Below are positions 20,879 through 33,293 of a stretch of 64,000 nucleotides of DNA, piece by piece (position 1 is the first letter of the stretch; each line of letters begins with the position of its first letter). A program made the translations under genes and the position numbers. The notes beneath the pieces were generated by a model. The model searched no databases. It saw only the letters and a program-made list of their open reading frames with translations, and was not told the origin of the DNA. The stretch is from Cyathus striatus (Eukaryota > Basidiomycota > Agaricomycetes > Agaricales > Nidulariaceae), in assembly GCA_025738555.1 (NCBI GenBank), contig JAOVFP010000007.1:1054001-1118000 (forward strand). The letters are read 5' to 3'.

Positions 20879-22960
20879 ATGTTCGATAGCATTCAAAGTC
20901 CAGAAACTCTCCTCATCCTATGTGGTTCAGCGGCACTGGTATACCACCTCTTCCTCCGCGTACGCACACCGCCTCGTCCACCCGGTCCACCAGGATACCC
21001 GCTCATAGGAAATGTATTCGATATGCCGTCTGTGGATGAGTGTAAGACGTTTGCGAAGTGGAGAGATGAATATGGTTCGTCCCCCCCCTCTTTCCTTCTC
21101 CTCTTAACTAAGATATCGGTAGGCGATCTGGTATCATTAAACTGCGCCGGCACCAATATAACAATAACAAACTCCTACCCCGTCTCAACCGCCCTCCTCG
21201 AGAAGAAATCAGCGATATATTGTAATCGCCCCGAAGCACCTATGGCCACCGAACTCGTAGGGTGGAAGAACAATTTGGCGTTTCTGCAATATGGGAAGAG
21301 GTTCCGCGAAGGGAGGAAATTGTTCCATCAGGAATTCGGTTCGCCGTTAGGATTGGGGAAGTTTTATAGACAGCAGGAGGAGGAGAGTTTGAATTTGTTA
21401 AAGAGGTTGGGGGAGGGGAAGGGAGAATTTGAGAGTGCTATTTCCAAGTGCGTTTTTTTTCTTTTTCTTTTCCATTTTCATGATAGATGTACTGATATAT
21501 TGGATAGACACGCTGGTGCTCTAATTATGCGCGTAGCATACGGCTACGAGAAGCAAGATCATACACTTACTGCACTCGTTAATAAAGTGATGAAAGCAGC
21601 CGCATTAGCTACCGCCCCGTCCCATTTTTGGGTGAACATGATGCCTTGGTGTACGTCCCCCTTCCCTCCCTTTTCCCTCTAATCACAATCTAACTTTTCG
21701 AAAGTAAAACACATACCCCCCTGGTTCCCACTAGCAACCTTCCACCGCATAGCAGCAGAATGGAGAAAAGACATGCTAGAGATGGTTAATCGCCCTTTTG
21801 AATTTGTGAAAACTGGTATGCGGGAGGGGACGGCGCCCGAATCGTTTACTTCTATTCTTCTTTCTCAGTTGGAGAGAGATACGAAGAAGGGGGAAGGGGA
21901 GAGGGAGGAAAAGGAAGATACGATAAAGTGGTTGGCGGGTACTATGTTTAGTGGAGGCGCAGATACCGTATGTCCTCCTTCCTTCCTTTCCTCCCCTTTT
22001 TCGTCTTCTTACATAAATTGTTAGACATACTCGACACTCCTCTCTTTCATACTAGCAATAACACTCCATCCAAAAGTGCAACAAAAGGCACAACAAGAGA
22101 TTGATCGTGTGGTGGGCTCGGATCGGTTGCCTGATTTTAGCGATCGGAAGGAGTTGAGGTATTGTGAAATGTTGGTTTGGGAGGTGTTTAGGTGGTTTAG
22201 TGTTGTTCCTATTGGTAAGTTACGTTTTTTTCTTTATTGAAGGGGAAGGGGATGGGGATGGCAGATTCATTATGCTGATGATCCGCTTGTCTGCGTATTC
22301 TATTTCTTTGGTGTTTCGACGGTTCCTTTATGTCGAGCATGTTCCGCTCCTCTTTTCTCTTTGTACCTGATCACCTGTATACCTAAAGACTAACACTCCA
22401 CCCATAGGAATCCCACACGTCTCGATATCAGATGATATCCACGAGGGGTATTTTATTCCTAAAGGGTCTATTGTGTTCCAGAATTTGTGGTGCGTCTTTT
22501 CTTTCTTTCCTTTCTTATTTTTTAAGAGAGAGATATGATAGCTAATGAGAAATAACAGGCTAATGTCGCACGATCCAAAAGTCTACACCAACCCAGATGA
22601 ATTCGACCCAGAGCGGTATACGCCTGGGAGGGGCGAACAGGATCCGAGGGAGTATTGTTTTGGATTTGGAAGACGGTACGTCATTTCTTCTATTCTTCCA
22701 CCTTCCACCCCACACCCTCTTTTCTAATCCTATCAACATACTAACACCGCGCGTATAGATCGTGCCCAGGCCGCCATCTAGCAGAAATAACAGTCTGGAT
22801 CGCTGTTGTTCGTATTCTTTCGGTGTTTACTATTCGTCCTGTTAAAGGACAGCCTGTTCCGGAAGTTAAGGCTGCACCGGGGTTGGTTACGCATCCTGTG
22901 GAGTTTGAGTGTGAGATTGGGGTGAGGGAGGGGAGGAGGGGGTTGGTTTGGGATGAGTAG
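20879..22960 (+). CDS. Cytochrome P450, complete
   Basis: ER-anchored monooxygenase. Eight exons (20879-21074, 21123-21447, 21508-21650, 21705-21967, 22025-22214, 22408-22489, 22559-22675, 22759-22960) join to 505 aa. N-terminal anchor TLLILCGSAALVYHLFL, proline hinge PPRPPGPPGYPLIGN, FLQYGKRFREGRKLFH (C-helix region), I-helix TMFSGGADTTYST, K-helix EVFR, PERY, haem loop FGFGRRSCPGR. The ATG at 20879 gives the normal anchor length. An in-frame ATG at 20807 would add 24 residues and is less likely. Divergent from the SDR, so co-regulation is plausible. Same general P450 group as the partial gene at 1-1265. Confidence 0.92.
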
Positions 22961-25900
22961 GGAGGGGAGGGGGTATTTTTATTTGTGTGTTATGGGGTTG
23001 CATTTGCACGTATGTATTCGAATTTAGAGAGGCGTATGTATGTCTTTGATAAATGTTAGTGGGCGCCGATAAGCAAGGTTAAAGACGCCCACCTGAATTG
23101 ACCGACTTAATGTATGACGTCATGTAATCGCACCCTGTCCATCAATCTTATCTTCGTTCGGTTTATACACACTTGTTAACACTCTTTCCGTAATCGCCAT
23201 CCATCCTGCTCACAATGGGAAGATTCCGAACTGCCGCTAGGCAGTGGGTTGGTTATAGTACTATATGGAGGGTTTGTTTAATTTGTGCATGTAGGATATC
23301 GATAGTAGTATGATTTACACGTGTATTCTGTAGGGTGTGAATACAGATTCTTTTATTTATTAGCAAGTCTTTTCTAGCGTCTTATGAATTGCATGACAGA
23401 AGTTAGCGAGAAGACTATACTTACTATTTTTATGTAATCCGATAATATAGGGCGTCTGCGTATGCGTTTATGTTCTCAAACTTCTTTGCGATTGCAATAT
23501 TTGGGATATGTCGTAGTATACGTTGATTCGTACCTGCCAATTCCCTGCCAATCAAGAAGTAGTAAAAAGTCATCCTTTTCGGTTCAGAGCGGCTATGGGC
23601 TTCCAACCTATCTTACTTCTGTCAAGTTTCTCTTTTCATGGTTCCTATAAATACTGACGATTTTGGAGGTGTCGATGTCCCTCTTTCACGCGCCTTCTCA
23701 CCACTTTTGGCTGGTGTTGGCAAAATACTCATCACTCGGGTACACAAGTAGAGTATAGTATTAGGACACATGAGCCCATTATAGATTCTGAATGTATGAT
23801 GTAAACTTTCTACAACATTCATGACTCTCTTATTATTAATCTACCAGAGCCAGATGCTATATTCCCTGGTGTATTCTGACAACCTTCCTGACATCTTTTG
23901 TACGAAGACGAATATTTAAGCAGACCAGATGTACCTTTGTTAATAGGACATCAGTCATCATTTAATAAGAAACATGTATTCTATAAAAATAAGAGCTGAT
24001 CACGAATGATGTCAGAATATACGGTGCATACTTACCCTCTACAGCCCTCACTGCTTTATTTCAAGGTTATTTAAACCTATCAAATGCCGCTGGATATTCA
24101 ATAGACATCAACAAGACTCAGCTATCTTCATCAGGATATGCACGTTCCAGTACAAGAGTATCATTATCATGTCAGAATGTACGGTGTATATCTTTCTACA
24201 ACTTCTCCATCAAGAGCCAAGGCTAGTGGGATTTACGAAATTCCATAAGTCAATCGTCAACTTCCTTAGTGAAAACGGCGGACTTGCGTTATGTATGTTC
24301 TAGCAGAACATTGCAAGTGGAGTATGTGAAAACGGAGTTGTCTTATCAATGTTATTTAAAATTATCGAATTCCAAATACCTATTTCTCTTTCGAAGATGG
24401 TGTCGTTAAAATTCAAACCCCGTAGGTAAAGGTTCTATGTCTTTACTAGAACATGTCTTCTCCTGTGTCCTACGAAATCGCCCACAAGACGATTTATATT
24501 TTAATAAGATGTTCACACAGCTCGAAAGGACATATATTTAGTAACCTAAGGTGTCCGCATAACCACCGGTTATATTACATACCAAGACATACATGGTATC
24601 AGTGGTCTCACGAACACATCCTGTGAAATCGTAATGTACCAGTGGCAGCACGACATATCATCCTATGAAATCGCATGCGAGAAAATTTGTCTTTACCCCA
24701 GTACGGTGTTCACGTGGATCCTTGTCAGATCACATTGCGGACATATATGGTCACTTAAGTAAGGAATTCACAAAGTATGTCAGTTATAAAAAGCTATCAC
24801 GACTTCTATCTTGTCAAAGCTATTTAAACTTGACCAATGCAAGATATGCCGCATAGTATAACTTCGAATGTTAAAATTTAAATGCCGAAAGCTCGGAATC
24901 AAGCTATGATTGGGATCGTCAACCCCGTTCTCGGTAATCGAGAAGTCACCGAATCAATCCCATTCTTACAAACATTTTCGCGTGAGTAAGTTTTAATTAT
25001 CATGTACCTATGATTGTCACCAACTTTTTGACATAGGTATGCGAGTGATTCGACCATCACGTCATCTCCAGCGTCCTAGGAAAAGTATCTCTGACGTATG
25101 TACCTGGTAAGTTTTCCATTTAACCGTATGTGATATCACATGCAAGGAAAGACGTTTTAACATCATTATTATGACGAAATACTATACCCAATACAACAGT
25201 GAATACGTGTACTTGCTCAAACTTGTCTCGCCATAGGGAACTATTCATTCCATTTGAAGAGTTAAAATGTACCTTCAACCTAAAGTTTACGCTGAAAAGT
25301 TCAAACTTACTTGTATGACCACGATGAGCTTATAAAGGCAATATTATATAGGCACTGCAACGTGCGCGCCCTTCATTCTTATCACTGTTGCTATTTAGAT
25401 TAACTCAATGTCAGATATCATTCGTTTTCGTTGCGCCAAGCATACTTGTGACTGAACCCTATATCATCTATGCTAAGGTATGCGAGTGATGGAAAGATCA
25501 TGTCATCCGAAACAGAAATCATTTTATTAGGCTTCCATTTGGCTTCCATGTAAGTAGCAAATGCTGGGACTCACTATAACGATAGAAAAGCACAGACTAC
25601 TCATAGTTCTCAATTACCATTCTGTCATATATACTTGGGACGGTGAAAGTCAACCCATCTTGAGCTTGGAGGCTGGAGCTATGATAAGTATACGGTAATC
25701 AAGAAGTTCCCGATGTCAATGTCAATGTCACTATCAATTCAACGCCATACGGATCCCGAATGGACACCGATGCGGGACGTACAAAATTCCTTTTGTTTAG
25801 TAAAGTCGCCAATTACAAACAATCGGAAACGGACCGGATACGGTCTCCGCATGCTCCCCGCCCATAATTCTTGACAGTTTTGAAGGATGAAAATTGTATG

Positions 25901-26520
25901 CTTCTCCGCCATTCTGTATCGCGAATACATCGTAGGTCCGATTCATATGCGCCACACGGGCATCGATTGAACGCTGAAGCGGGTTGGATGAAGTCCCATT
26001 TGTTTAACAAAGTCTCTAAATGCAAACAACGTTTGCCTCGTGGCAAATTGGCTTACAAAGTGCTTACTGTTCATTTTATTTACCTTTTATTTTCTATTGG
26101 CTACCGAGATTCACCTTCACCCGAATCTTAATAGTTCACGGTACTTTCATTAATGAAATCAGCTATTTTCTTCCTTACTCACCTACGCGCTCAGAGCTGA
26201 AAATTGTTTCAGTTTCCAAAGTCCGATGTACGCGCTTGCAATTCATCATTTTGATATGATCTTCTCTTGGAAACCATACGGATATAGTGACTACCCCGCA
26301 CTGACGGCCGGCACGGCACATCCGTTTCAGCGATCCGCAGAAGTTGTCGCGGATTCCTGTGCGGTCACCTGAGTGTGTGCAATTTTCTATTTGGAGACTT
26401 GCGACTCGTAATTCATATCTGAAATGGGATACTCAAGATGTATTTCTGCTCTAAAGGGTATATTATGGGTGTAGAGGTTCAGATTTTCCTCTGATCCCGC
26501 CCAAGTCTACCACACCCACG
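22961..26520. other. No gene recognised
   Basis: Short frames only. Some local degenerate duplications occur, such as GTCAGAATRTACGGTG near 24010 and 24173. A ~60-bp segment at about 25769-25828 is loosely repeated at 25973-26030. No tRNA, no coding signature. Confidence 0.4.
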
Positions 26521-27889
26521 ATGCTCCATTCAACGACCTGCTCAACTGGGATGGACTCTGGTGTACTGCTGTTTGACGCCGTGCTCGATCTACCCGGCAA
26601 GGTGTCTCCAACTCAGAGTCTTGAACCAGAAGCAGTGTACGCCGATATTATAAGTGAACAAGGTTCGAAAAAGCGTCGCTGCTGGACGGAGGCAGAAGAT
26701 GAAGCCTTACGAACAGCTGTCCGTCTTGGTAAGTTCATCCCTCGAACCACGCAAAGCCAATCTGACATATCTCGGTTGTCATAGAACATCCAGATGGTCG
26801 TTCTCCTACAAAATGGCTGGAGGTATCACGACATGTCTCCGGACGAACAAACAAGGATTGCCGCAAACGTTGGCACAACCACATGGCTTGCCCTCGAACT
26901 GCAAAAGGAGGGTGGACGGCAGAGGAAGATGCTTTATTACTGGCTGCAGTTAAAGAGCATGGTGCAAAGTTATTATTCCACTGTCTGCAACTCCTTTGCG
27001 CAGTTACTAATCTAATCGGTTGCTAGGTGGCCTACTGTAGCAGACATCGTAGGAACCCGAAAGAGCTGTCGTGAGTATCGCATGTCATTCATTGTATTTA
27101 TTCAGCTAACAGATCTTATAGAATGCGCCAGACGGTGGTATGATACACTCAACCCAAAGATAGATAAAACGCCTTGGACTACGCAAGAGGTAAGAGTTTT
27201 CTGTGTTTGCGTCTCGCAAGTGTGTTCTGACGCTCTTTAAGGACGTACAGCTAGTCAAAGCGGTTAATAAACACGGAAAGAGATGGTCCTACATATCGAA
27301 ATCATACTTTCCACGAAGAACAGGACTGGCAGCAAAAACAGGCAAGACCATCTATTATATCATGCAGAGGCCCTTAATTGACCTTTTTATTATTTATAGA
27401 TTCTTCTCTATCGTCACATCGTCTATGAGAAGGCTCAAAAGTGATCCTATTAGAAGCGATAAACTGGAAGAAAACGAAGGTTGGATATTTACCCAGGATC
27501 TCCGCACGTCTTCGAATGACCAGCTTGCTTCGCCAACTCATCTGTTTACGTACGACACGGACTCAAGCTCGTCATCTCCTTCCTCTCCATCCTTAACCAC
27601 AAGGTCAACTTCTTCCCCAACAAGTGACATCTCCCTGCATGGCGACTCGTACCCATTCAACATCGATTGTCGTTTTGAAGACGCATTTAAGGTCTTTGCG
27701 CCAGAGTTATCATACCGGAACGTCAACGTCACGGTCTCACCCACACACTGTGTACATCATTCGTTTCATTCTCTGCTGCCGCATGCGTCTATGTCATTTC
27801 AAGGTCTACAGGATAAACACCTAATATCACAATCGTGCGATCATTGGGGGGACAGTGGTTCGAACTTAAATTTTCATACTTGCAGTTAG
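26521..27889 (+). CDS. Three-repeat MYB-like DNA-binding protein
   Basis: Probable nuclear transcription or chromatin factor. Exons 26521-26728, 26785-26968, 27027-27070, 27122-27189 and 27242-27889 join to 383 aa. Repeat 1 starts CWTEAEDEALRTAV near residue 54 and ends CRKRWHNHM. Repeat 2 runs GWTAEEDALLLAAVKEHG to CARRWYDTL. Repeat 3 runs PWTTQEDVQLVKAVNKHG to RRTGLAAK. The Trp spacing (third Trp in each helix set) fits SANT/MYB repeats. A Ser-rich tail (SSSSSPSSPS) follows. The 3' end is uncertain: a possible GC-AG intron at about 27341-27400 would, if removed, end the protein soon after repeat 3; I keep the unspliced reading because it stays open. No recognisable cluster partner next to it. 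Confidence 0.8.
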
Positions 27890-28507
27890 AATGATAGATC
27901 TATCTTGGAAATTTTATGTACTACCAGGTTGCCACGTATGTCTTTGTAGAGCCCATCATTTTCGTCATGAAGCTGTTCGCACACTTTAACTGTAACATTA
28001 GTACCTTTAAAATGGTTTATGGAAACCCCGGCGCGATGATCCTTCGATAAACTTCTTCTCTACTTTGCGGCGATTGTAGGCTCTTGTGATCATTGAGCAT
28101 GAACGGCATACGGTCTTGATGGCCTAAGATGACGCGTCCTCAGTTGTCTTTGTGTGTCCCCGAACCCTACAGTGCACGCTGATTATGAATCTGATAATCC
28201 GAAGTTCTGCTATACTGTATTAATCAAGTCAATTCGCCACCCCTCTGAGTGCGTGACACGCCGAGCCATCAACTCGGTTCGTCACTTTGGTAGATCCTGC
28301 GTGATGCACCAAAATTTTTGTCACTTTCACTACTTGAACTAGCAAAAGAAATTTTTTTAAGTCAATTTAAGCCCAAATAGCAAGTTTGACCACTGTAAAA
28401 AAAAAATTAAACCTGCAACTTTGCGTAACCATTTAAAACCTTCGTCATTTTTGAACGTGACGCGTGACAAACACCAGAATTTCGTCTCGTCAAAGGGGTG
28501 TGTGACG
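27890..28507. other. Intergenic, target of the element nest
   Basis: No gene. It contains CACCCCTCTGAGTGCGTGACAC and a loose inverse (GTCAAAGGGGTGTGTGACGCG) near 28485, perhaps ends of an older element into which the nest inserted. Confidence 0.3.
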
Positions 28508-28670
28508 CGTGACACTCAGTAAAAACGGTAAGTCAGTGACATGTAGCCGAAATACACTAGTTTAGTCATCTGAGAGTCGAAGTTTGGTTGAAATTGAGCA
28601 AGTGGTGACTAAAGTGCCAAAAATTTGATGTTGGTCCGACTAATGAATGCAAAATCAATGACCGCGGTTA

Positions 28671-30132
28671 CAGTATACAACCATCAAACATGACAGAAAA
28701 AACATGATGTTGTCATAACTCATTACTCCCTGCCCCAATTTTCACAAAAGCTGTACGAGGAGATAGCGTAGTACTTCATTAATTTCACTATAAAATATTT
28801 AATGCATTGGATGAAGGGAAGGTGGTCAAATATGCAAAATAGTGGAGGGGAATGAATTTTGATCAGTACCACATGTGTTATGGTTCGCAAGAACTTGACG
28901 TTGGTGTATTCCTGTGAATACACAAAAGTTTAGCAAAGTGGTTTCGAAATCAGAACGTACCCTGTAGTTTAGTGTAGATTTGATTAATAATGTGTCTGAA
29001 TGCGAGAATGCTTAGTACGTTCGGTAAGGATCGAGTTCTCGAAGCGTGAGTCAGCCAAGCTGGAGATCAAGTACATCACAGGCTACCGCCGATTGGACTA
29101 TCTGTTGATATTCAGCAATCGACAATACTAACTTATGTAGTATGTTTGTAGTGAGTAGATAGGTATGAAATACTATGTACCCTTTTTAGCAATGATATGA
29201 GACTTAGTGCGAACTTCGAAGCCTTAAGTCAAGTGCTGGATTCTTACAGTTCACACTGAGTCGAAAGGTAGTAAAAAGGTTGTTTTTTCCTATCTACACA
29301 ATGAGCTATATACCTTGTAGTACTAATATATCTAGATTGTTCTTGTGTAGTCCTATGTATTCTACAGGGCTTGAGAAGGTACTGCTTCCAGGGCCTTCTC
29401 GGTCAACATAACTGAGTTGGTTTATAGCCTTTTATGGCAGGAGTAGCCTTTAGCTGTGTAAATACTTACTTGCTTAGGTTACTTCTGTCGTTCTGAAGGT
29501 AAACCAAGATAGAAATAAAATGAGTAGTTTGTACAGCTATGAGAGATTGGAAAATATATAGGTTTTGTAATGAATTTTGTAAAATGTAGTAGACAGAGAT
29601 AGAATTCATAGATGAAAAACCATGAGCGCGCAAATGTAGCTAAGTATACATAACAACATGGCATGACAGTCAATTATTTATTATGAAACCATTCAAAATT
29701 AGTAGTGCCGAAGTGCCAGATCAGTTTATAAATAAAGTTTTATTGTCTTGCAAGATGGTGAATGCCACACAATCTGTAATCCTATAAAGATATGACACAC
29801 ACAGGTCAATAAAAATAATAGAAAATGTAAATTAGTGAGTGTCCTCAACAACTATATACTTTAAGAGTGATTATTCCCAATTTTTTATAGCAATACAAGC
29901 CACAGAATTTTTGAAATTCACTAGGTTATCCAAACCCCCCATTTTGTTTTGCATGTAGTCCATCAGAATGTGAATATTTTGAATAGTTAATTTATGGAAC
30001 ATTTTTACAGTATGCTATTCCTTACTATTCAAAAAGAATTGGTGTAATAGGTGTAGATTAGGGATCAGGAGAAGCAAAATGTGAAAGATTGTCACATGGT
30101 GTGATGGTGTCACGTTTGATGGTTGTATACTG
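28671..30132. mobile_element. TA-flanked MITE 'CAGTATACAACC', copy 1, interrupted by a solo LTR
   Basis: Ends CAGTATACAACCATCAAACR and its inverse, with TA on both sides (28669-28670, 30133-30134). It is inserted in element A. Removing the LTR and one duplication leaves 677 bp, exactly the length of copy 2 at 60317-60993. No open frame. Tc1/mariner-type by its TA duplication. Confidence 0.85.
28876..29655. mobile_element. Solo LTR of a retrotransposon, 780 bp
   Basis: Starts TGTTATGG and ends CATAACA (TG...CA, with a short inverted TGTTATG), flanked by perfect 5-bp duplications ACATG (28871-28875 and 29656-29660). The sequence absent from copy 2 of the MITE matches these borders. No gag or pol is present, so it is the product of LTR-LTR recombination. 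Gypsy or Copia origin cannot be told. Confidence 0.8.
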
Positions 30133-30585
30133 TAATTAACATTAATCCCTGAGTGTTCCCGAAATAGACAGCAACTTTTGGAACTGAAAACGGAATTCTA
30201 AACTCATTTGTTGTGTAATCTTAGTATAATTCGGGACACCTATTGGGCAGTGGTATGACATTCAGAATCCAAAATTATAGAATAATTGGGTAAGCATGCA
30301 AAGAGATATTCATGATATAAAGATGAAAACTTAGAATTATTTTAAAATTAACTGCAGTCATTCAATAGTCGGACTAACATCAAATTTTTGGCACTTTAGT
30401 CACCACTTGCTCAATTTCAACCAAACTTCGACCCTCAGATGACTAAACTAGTGTATTTCGGCTACATGTCACTGACTTACTGTTTTTACTGAGCGTGACA
30501 GATGAATTGATTTGATTATTACAGTATAAGAATTATCATTTATCTTCAATTCATCCCTCACCCACCTACAGTTTTATAATGCACA

Positions 30586-30625
30586 ATGTCCGAGTCTCAG
30601 GTATGGTTCAGTACGGTCCCCTCTT
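30586..30625 (+). pseudogene. SDR exon 1 fragment
   Basis: ATGTCCGAGTCTCAGGTATGGTTCAGTACG copies exon 1 and donor site of the intact SDR (MSESQVWF). Exon 2 does not follow. The matching 3' exons occur 4.8 kb further on at 35443, with the F-box-like genes in between. Confidence 0.75.
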
Positions 30626-30672
30626 TCCACTGTATCCTGTATAATCACTGCCAACGCCCATGAAATCACTGG

Positions 30673-31478
30673 TAGTGATGTGAAAGGGCTGGATACGGTG
30701 AAGCTCAGCTCAGCTACAGGCAGCTAAACCAGTAAATTGGCTAACACCAGCTCGGCTAGTCAGCTAAGCCACAACTAACTTTATATTTAGGGAAATGTAT
30801 GTTGGCAGGATCATGTTGCGATGTAAGTTAGGCATACTTCAGGTATTCTTACTTCTTCTTAAAAACATTTTATTTTTAATATTATGCAATGCATTTATCA
30901 ATAGTATGATATGAGAATATATGACTTTTAATAAATACAACATGAGTTACATGATTTAAATGATGATTGAGACTCCTTGAGAACACTGCTTAGTATCAGC
31001 AAAGTAAACATCATATAATGTTCAAAAAAAAGAACCCTTTCGACGAAGCAGGATTATTTTTAATGATTAAAATTTCATATCCAAGGCCTGAAAAATAGCA
31101 AAACTGAGGTTAGTAAGTAATACAAAGATGCTGCTCGAGATACACTGGTTTTGTCAAGGTAACTTTCACTAAACAGAAATTCCTAAAACTGCGGCACAAA
31201 TGCATCTAATGAGAGCATCAAATATGATAAATAACCAAATTTATGTTCAATTATAACAGGTTCAAATGGAGCATGTGTGAATCATGAGGAGCACAAGTGA
31301 TTCAATAAGAGGTTGCCAGTGAGCAACCCAAGAGTGACCAAAGCTGAAGCCTTGTCCTAATTAAGGGGGCTGAGGGCTAAGACCCTTAGCTGTTAGCCGC
31401 AAACCCGGCAATGGCTATTAGCAGAATCAGCTCAGCTCAAGCAGCTGCAGCTCCTCAAGCTGAGCCGCAACAACACTA
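30673..31478. mobile_element. Candidate hAT-like non-autonomous element
   Basis: The left end TAGTGATGTGAAAGGGCT and the inverse of the right end TAGTGTTGTTGCGGCTCA are partly similar. Both subterminal regions are dense in AGCT/GCTCAGC words in inverse orientation. Possible 8-bp flanks match only 5/8. No open frame. Weak call. Confidence 0.35.
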
Positions 31479-32132
31479 GTTACAGGCTACCAATGATTGC
31501 ATGCAGTATTTAATCCACTTGAGTGATCTTGGCGAATTTTCATCGAATACTTGATCTGGTCATTCTTGTATCTTGTGATCGCTTCCTTTGGAATATATTT
31601 TGTACAAAGAGAAGAAACAAAGATGAAAATTTGTTCCATATAAATATCTCTTATTAGCACAAACATGTAAAATTTAACTATGGGGTAATAGGTATACTTT
31701 TGCACTATATTTAAGGAATAAAACAGAAAATGTGGATTTTAAGAGATCTAAATGTTTATACTAATACTTCAAGTATTTGGATGGTCTGCAGCGATGCATT
31801 TTTGAATGTCAATTTGCTGGTTATCACATGTCGGCTTGGCTTGATTTTGTCTCGACATCAATCATCACCCAATTTGGTATGTGTGACATCGTGACTGATG
31901 CCTGAACAGGACAGATCAAACCTGCTGCGAGAGTAGGTTCAACTATCATGATTGTAGAGGCCTCCCATCAGTACTCTCCATCACTCTTGATTGAAGTCAT
32001 TCACCACTGAAATTTCAACATACAGTATTCAAACAATACTTCTCATTCGTCGTCATCTAAAGCTGGCCTGAATATTTTTTCCTGCCACAAACAAATCATA
32101 AGGGTATATTACATTACATTCCATATGAAAAC
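31479..32132. other. Intergenic, AT-rich
   Basis: Nothing recognised between the candidate element and the F-box-like gene. It should contain the 3' UTR of that gene. Confidence 0.4.
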
Positions 32133-33038
32133 TCATAGGAATCTAGTATAGCTATACCTGTACAAACCATTCTTCATCCTCTCCGCCCAAAGATAAACAA
32201 AATGGTAGTTTGTATCCGCAACTCGAATTATAGAATCCAAAGCCTTCCATTCCTTGATCTGGACATAAAAATCTCTCTCATCGCGCCATTCGAGGTACCG
32301 TTCTATAGGGCGAATTATTAATGAGCGTAGTCCTGGAACAGTATCCTTGATGATTTTCAATTTTTTCCGGAACAGTCTGATGTCATAGCGTTTACCAATA
32401 TTTATTTCAATGTCGCAGAGTGCTGGAAGCCATCCAAGCCCAGAGAAAGCTTCGTCTTCAAGGAAAGAGTCGACGTCAAGATATGTGACTTGTGGATGCG
32501 CTCGGTTCAGCTGGGATAGAGCTTCTAGGGTACGGAAATATACTTCCAATGATTGTAGAGGCATTGTCATAATATCGTTGCAAATGCTAGCATTGTTGTA
32601 GTTACTCCAATATGCGAGGTGCTGAACACCGGTACAAAGGGATAGCAAGTGCGATACAACCGGCTCGGAAACCGAATCCGTGATCATTAAGTGCATGACG
32701 TTCATTTCGAAGAAAGATTTCGGTTTCGACTGAAGAGCTACCGCAAAATTGTCTTCGTCGATCATATGAAAACCTCTCTTAAAGGTGTAGTGCACATAGT
32801 TGCCACAAAACTTTAGAGTTTTATACAGGAGCGGTTCCACGCTTAAATCTGAGTCAGTCATATGCTGAGATAATTACAAATAGCTTAAAAGGTCTTACGA
32901 ACGTTGCACTCGTTTGCATACCTCAGGCAAGTGGGCATCTGTTCTTTCATAAGGGTGCATGAGGATAACCCATCGAAATATCTCATCTTCAATCTCTGGT
33001 GGAAAAAAGAAGGACATCGGGGGGAATGAGAACCACAT
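32133..33038 (-). CDS. F-box-like basidiomycete family protein
   Basis: Two exons, 32903-33038 and 32133-32848, join to 283 aa. The N-terminus FFFPPEIEDEIFRWV, then AHLPEVCKRVQ and VEPLLYKTLKF form the F-box-like opening found in large Agaricomycete families; the rest (LLSLCTGVQHLAYW, LGWLPALCDIEI) reads like a degenerate leucine-rich repeat fold. Possible substrate adaptor of an SCF ubiquitin ligase, by family analogy only. The intron position (after CAAC, acceptor before ATTTAAGC) is fixed by the frame and by comparison with the neighbouring copy. Start could also be the in-frame ATG at 33017. A broken tandem copy lies 250 bp upstream. Confidence 0.7.
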
Positions 33039-33293
33039 CTAAGAATCATACTCTTATAGAATCTAGATGGTCCGGGCGTCCTTGGTTTTGGTGACTCCAC
33101 AAACCCATCATTATTGTGCCCCACTTGGACTGGCACATTAGAACCCCGCAACTCTTTCGCTGTACCCACTCAGAGCTTTAATACTATGTAAGTCCCTTCC
33201 CAAATTTCGCAAAAGTAGTAACAATTATAAAATTATATAAAACTTGCATAGCTATTTCTGTAAGCAATGCCCCGCATCACTTCCTCTCACAGA

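Larger units (their letters stand above)
28515..30493. mobile_element. TIR element 'CTCAGTAAAAAC' family, copy A (interrupted)
   Basis: Ends read CTCAGTAAAAACGGTAAGTC on the left and the inverse of CTCAGTAAAAACAGTAAGTC on the right. The inverted similarity extends about 140 bp (28515-28652 against 30355-30493). A perfect 7-bp duplication CGTGACA flanks it (28508-28514, 30494-30500). Without the nested insertion it would be about 515 bp and non-coding. A second family member lies at 58051-59263. Confidence 0.8.
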
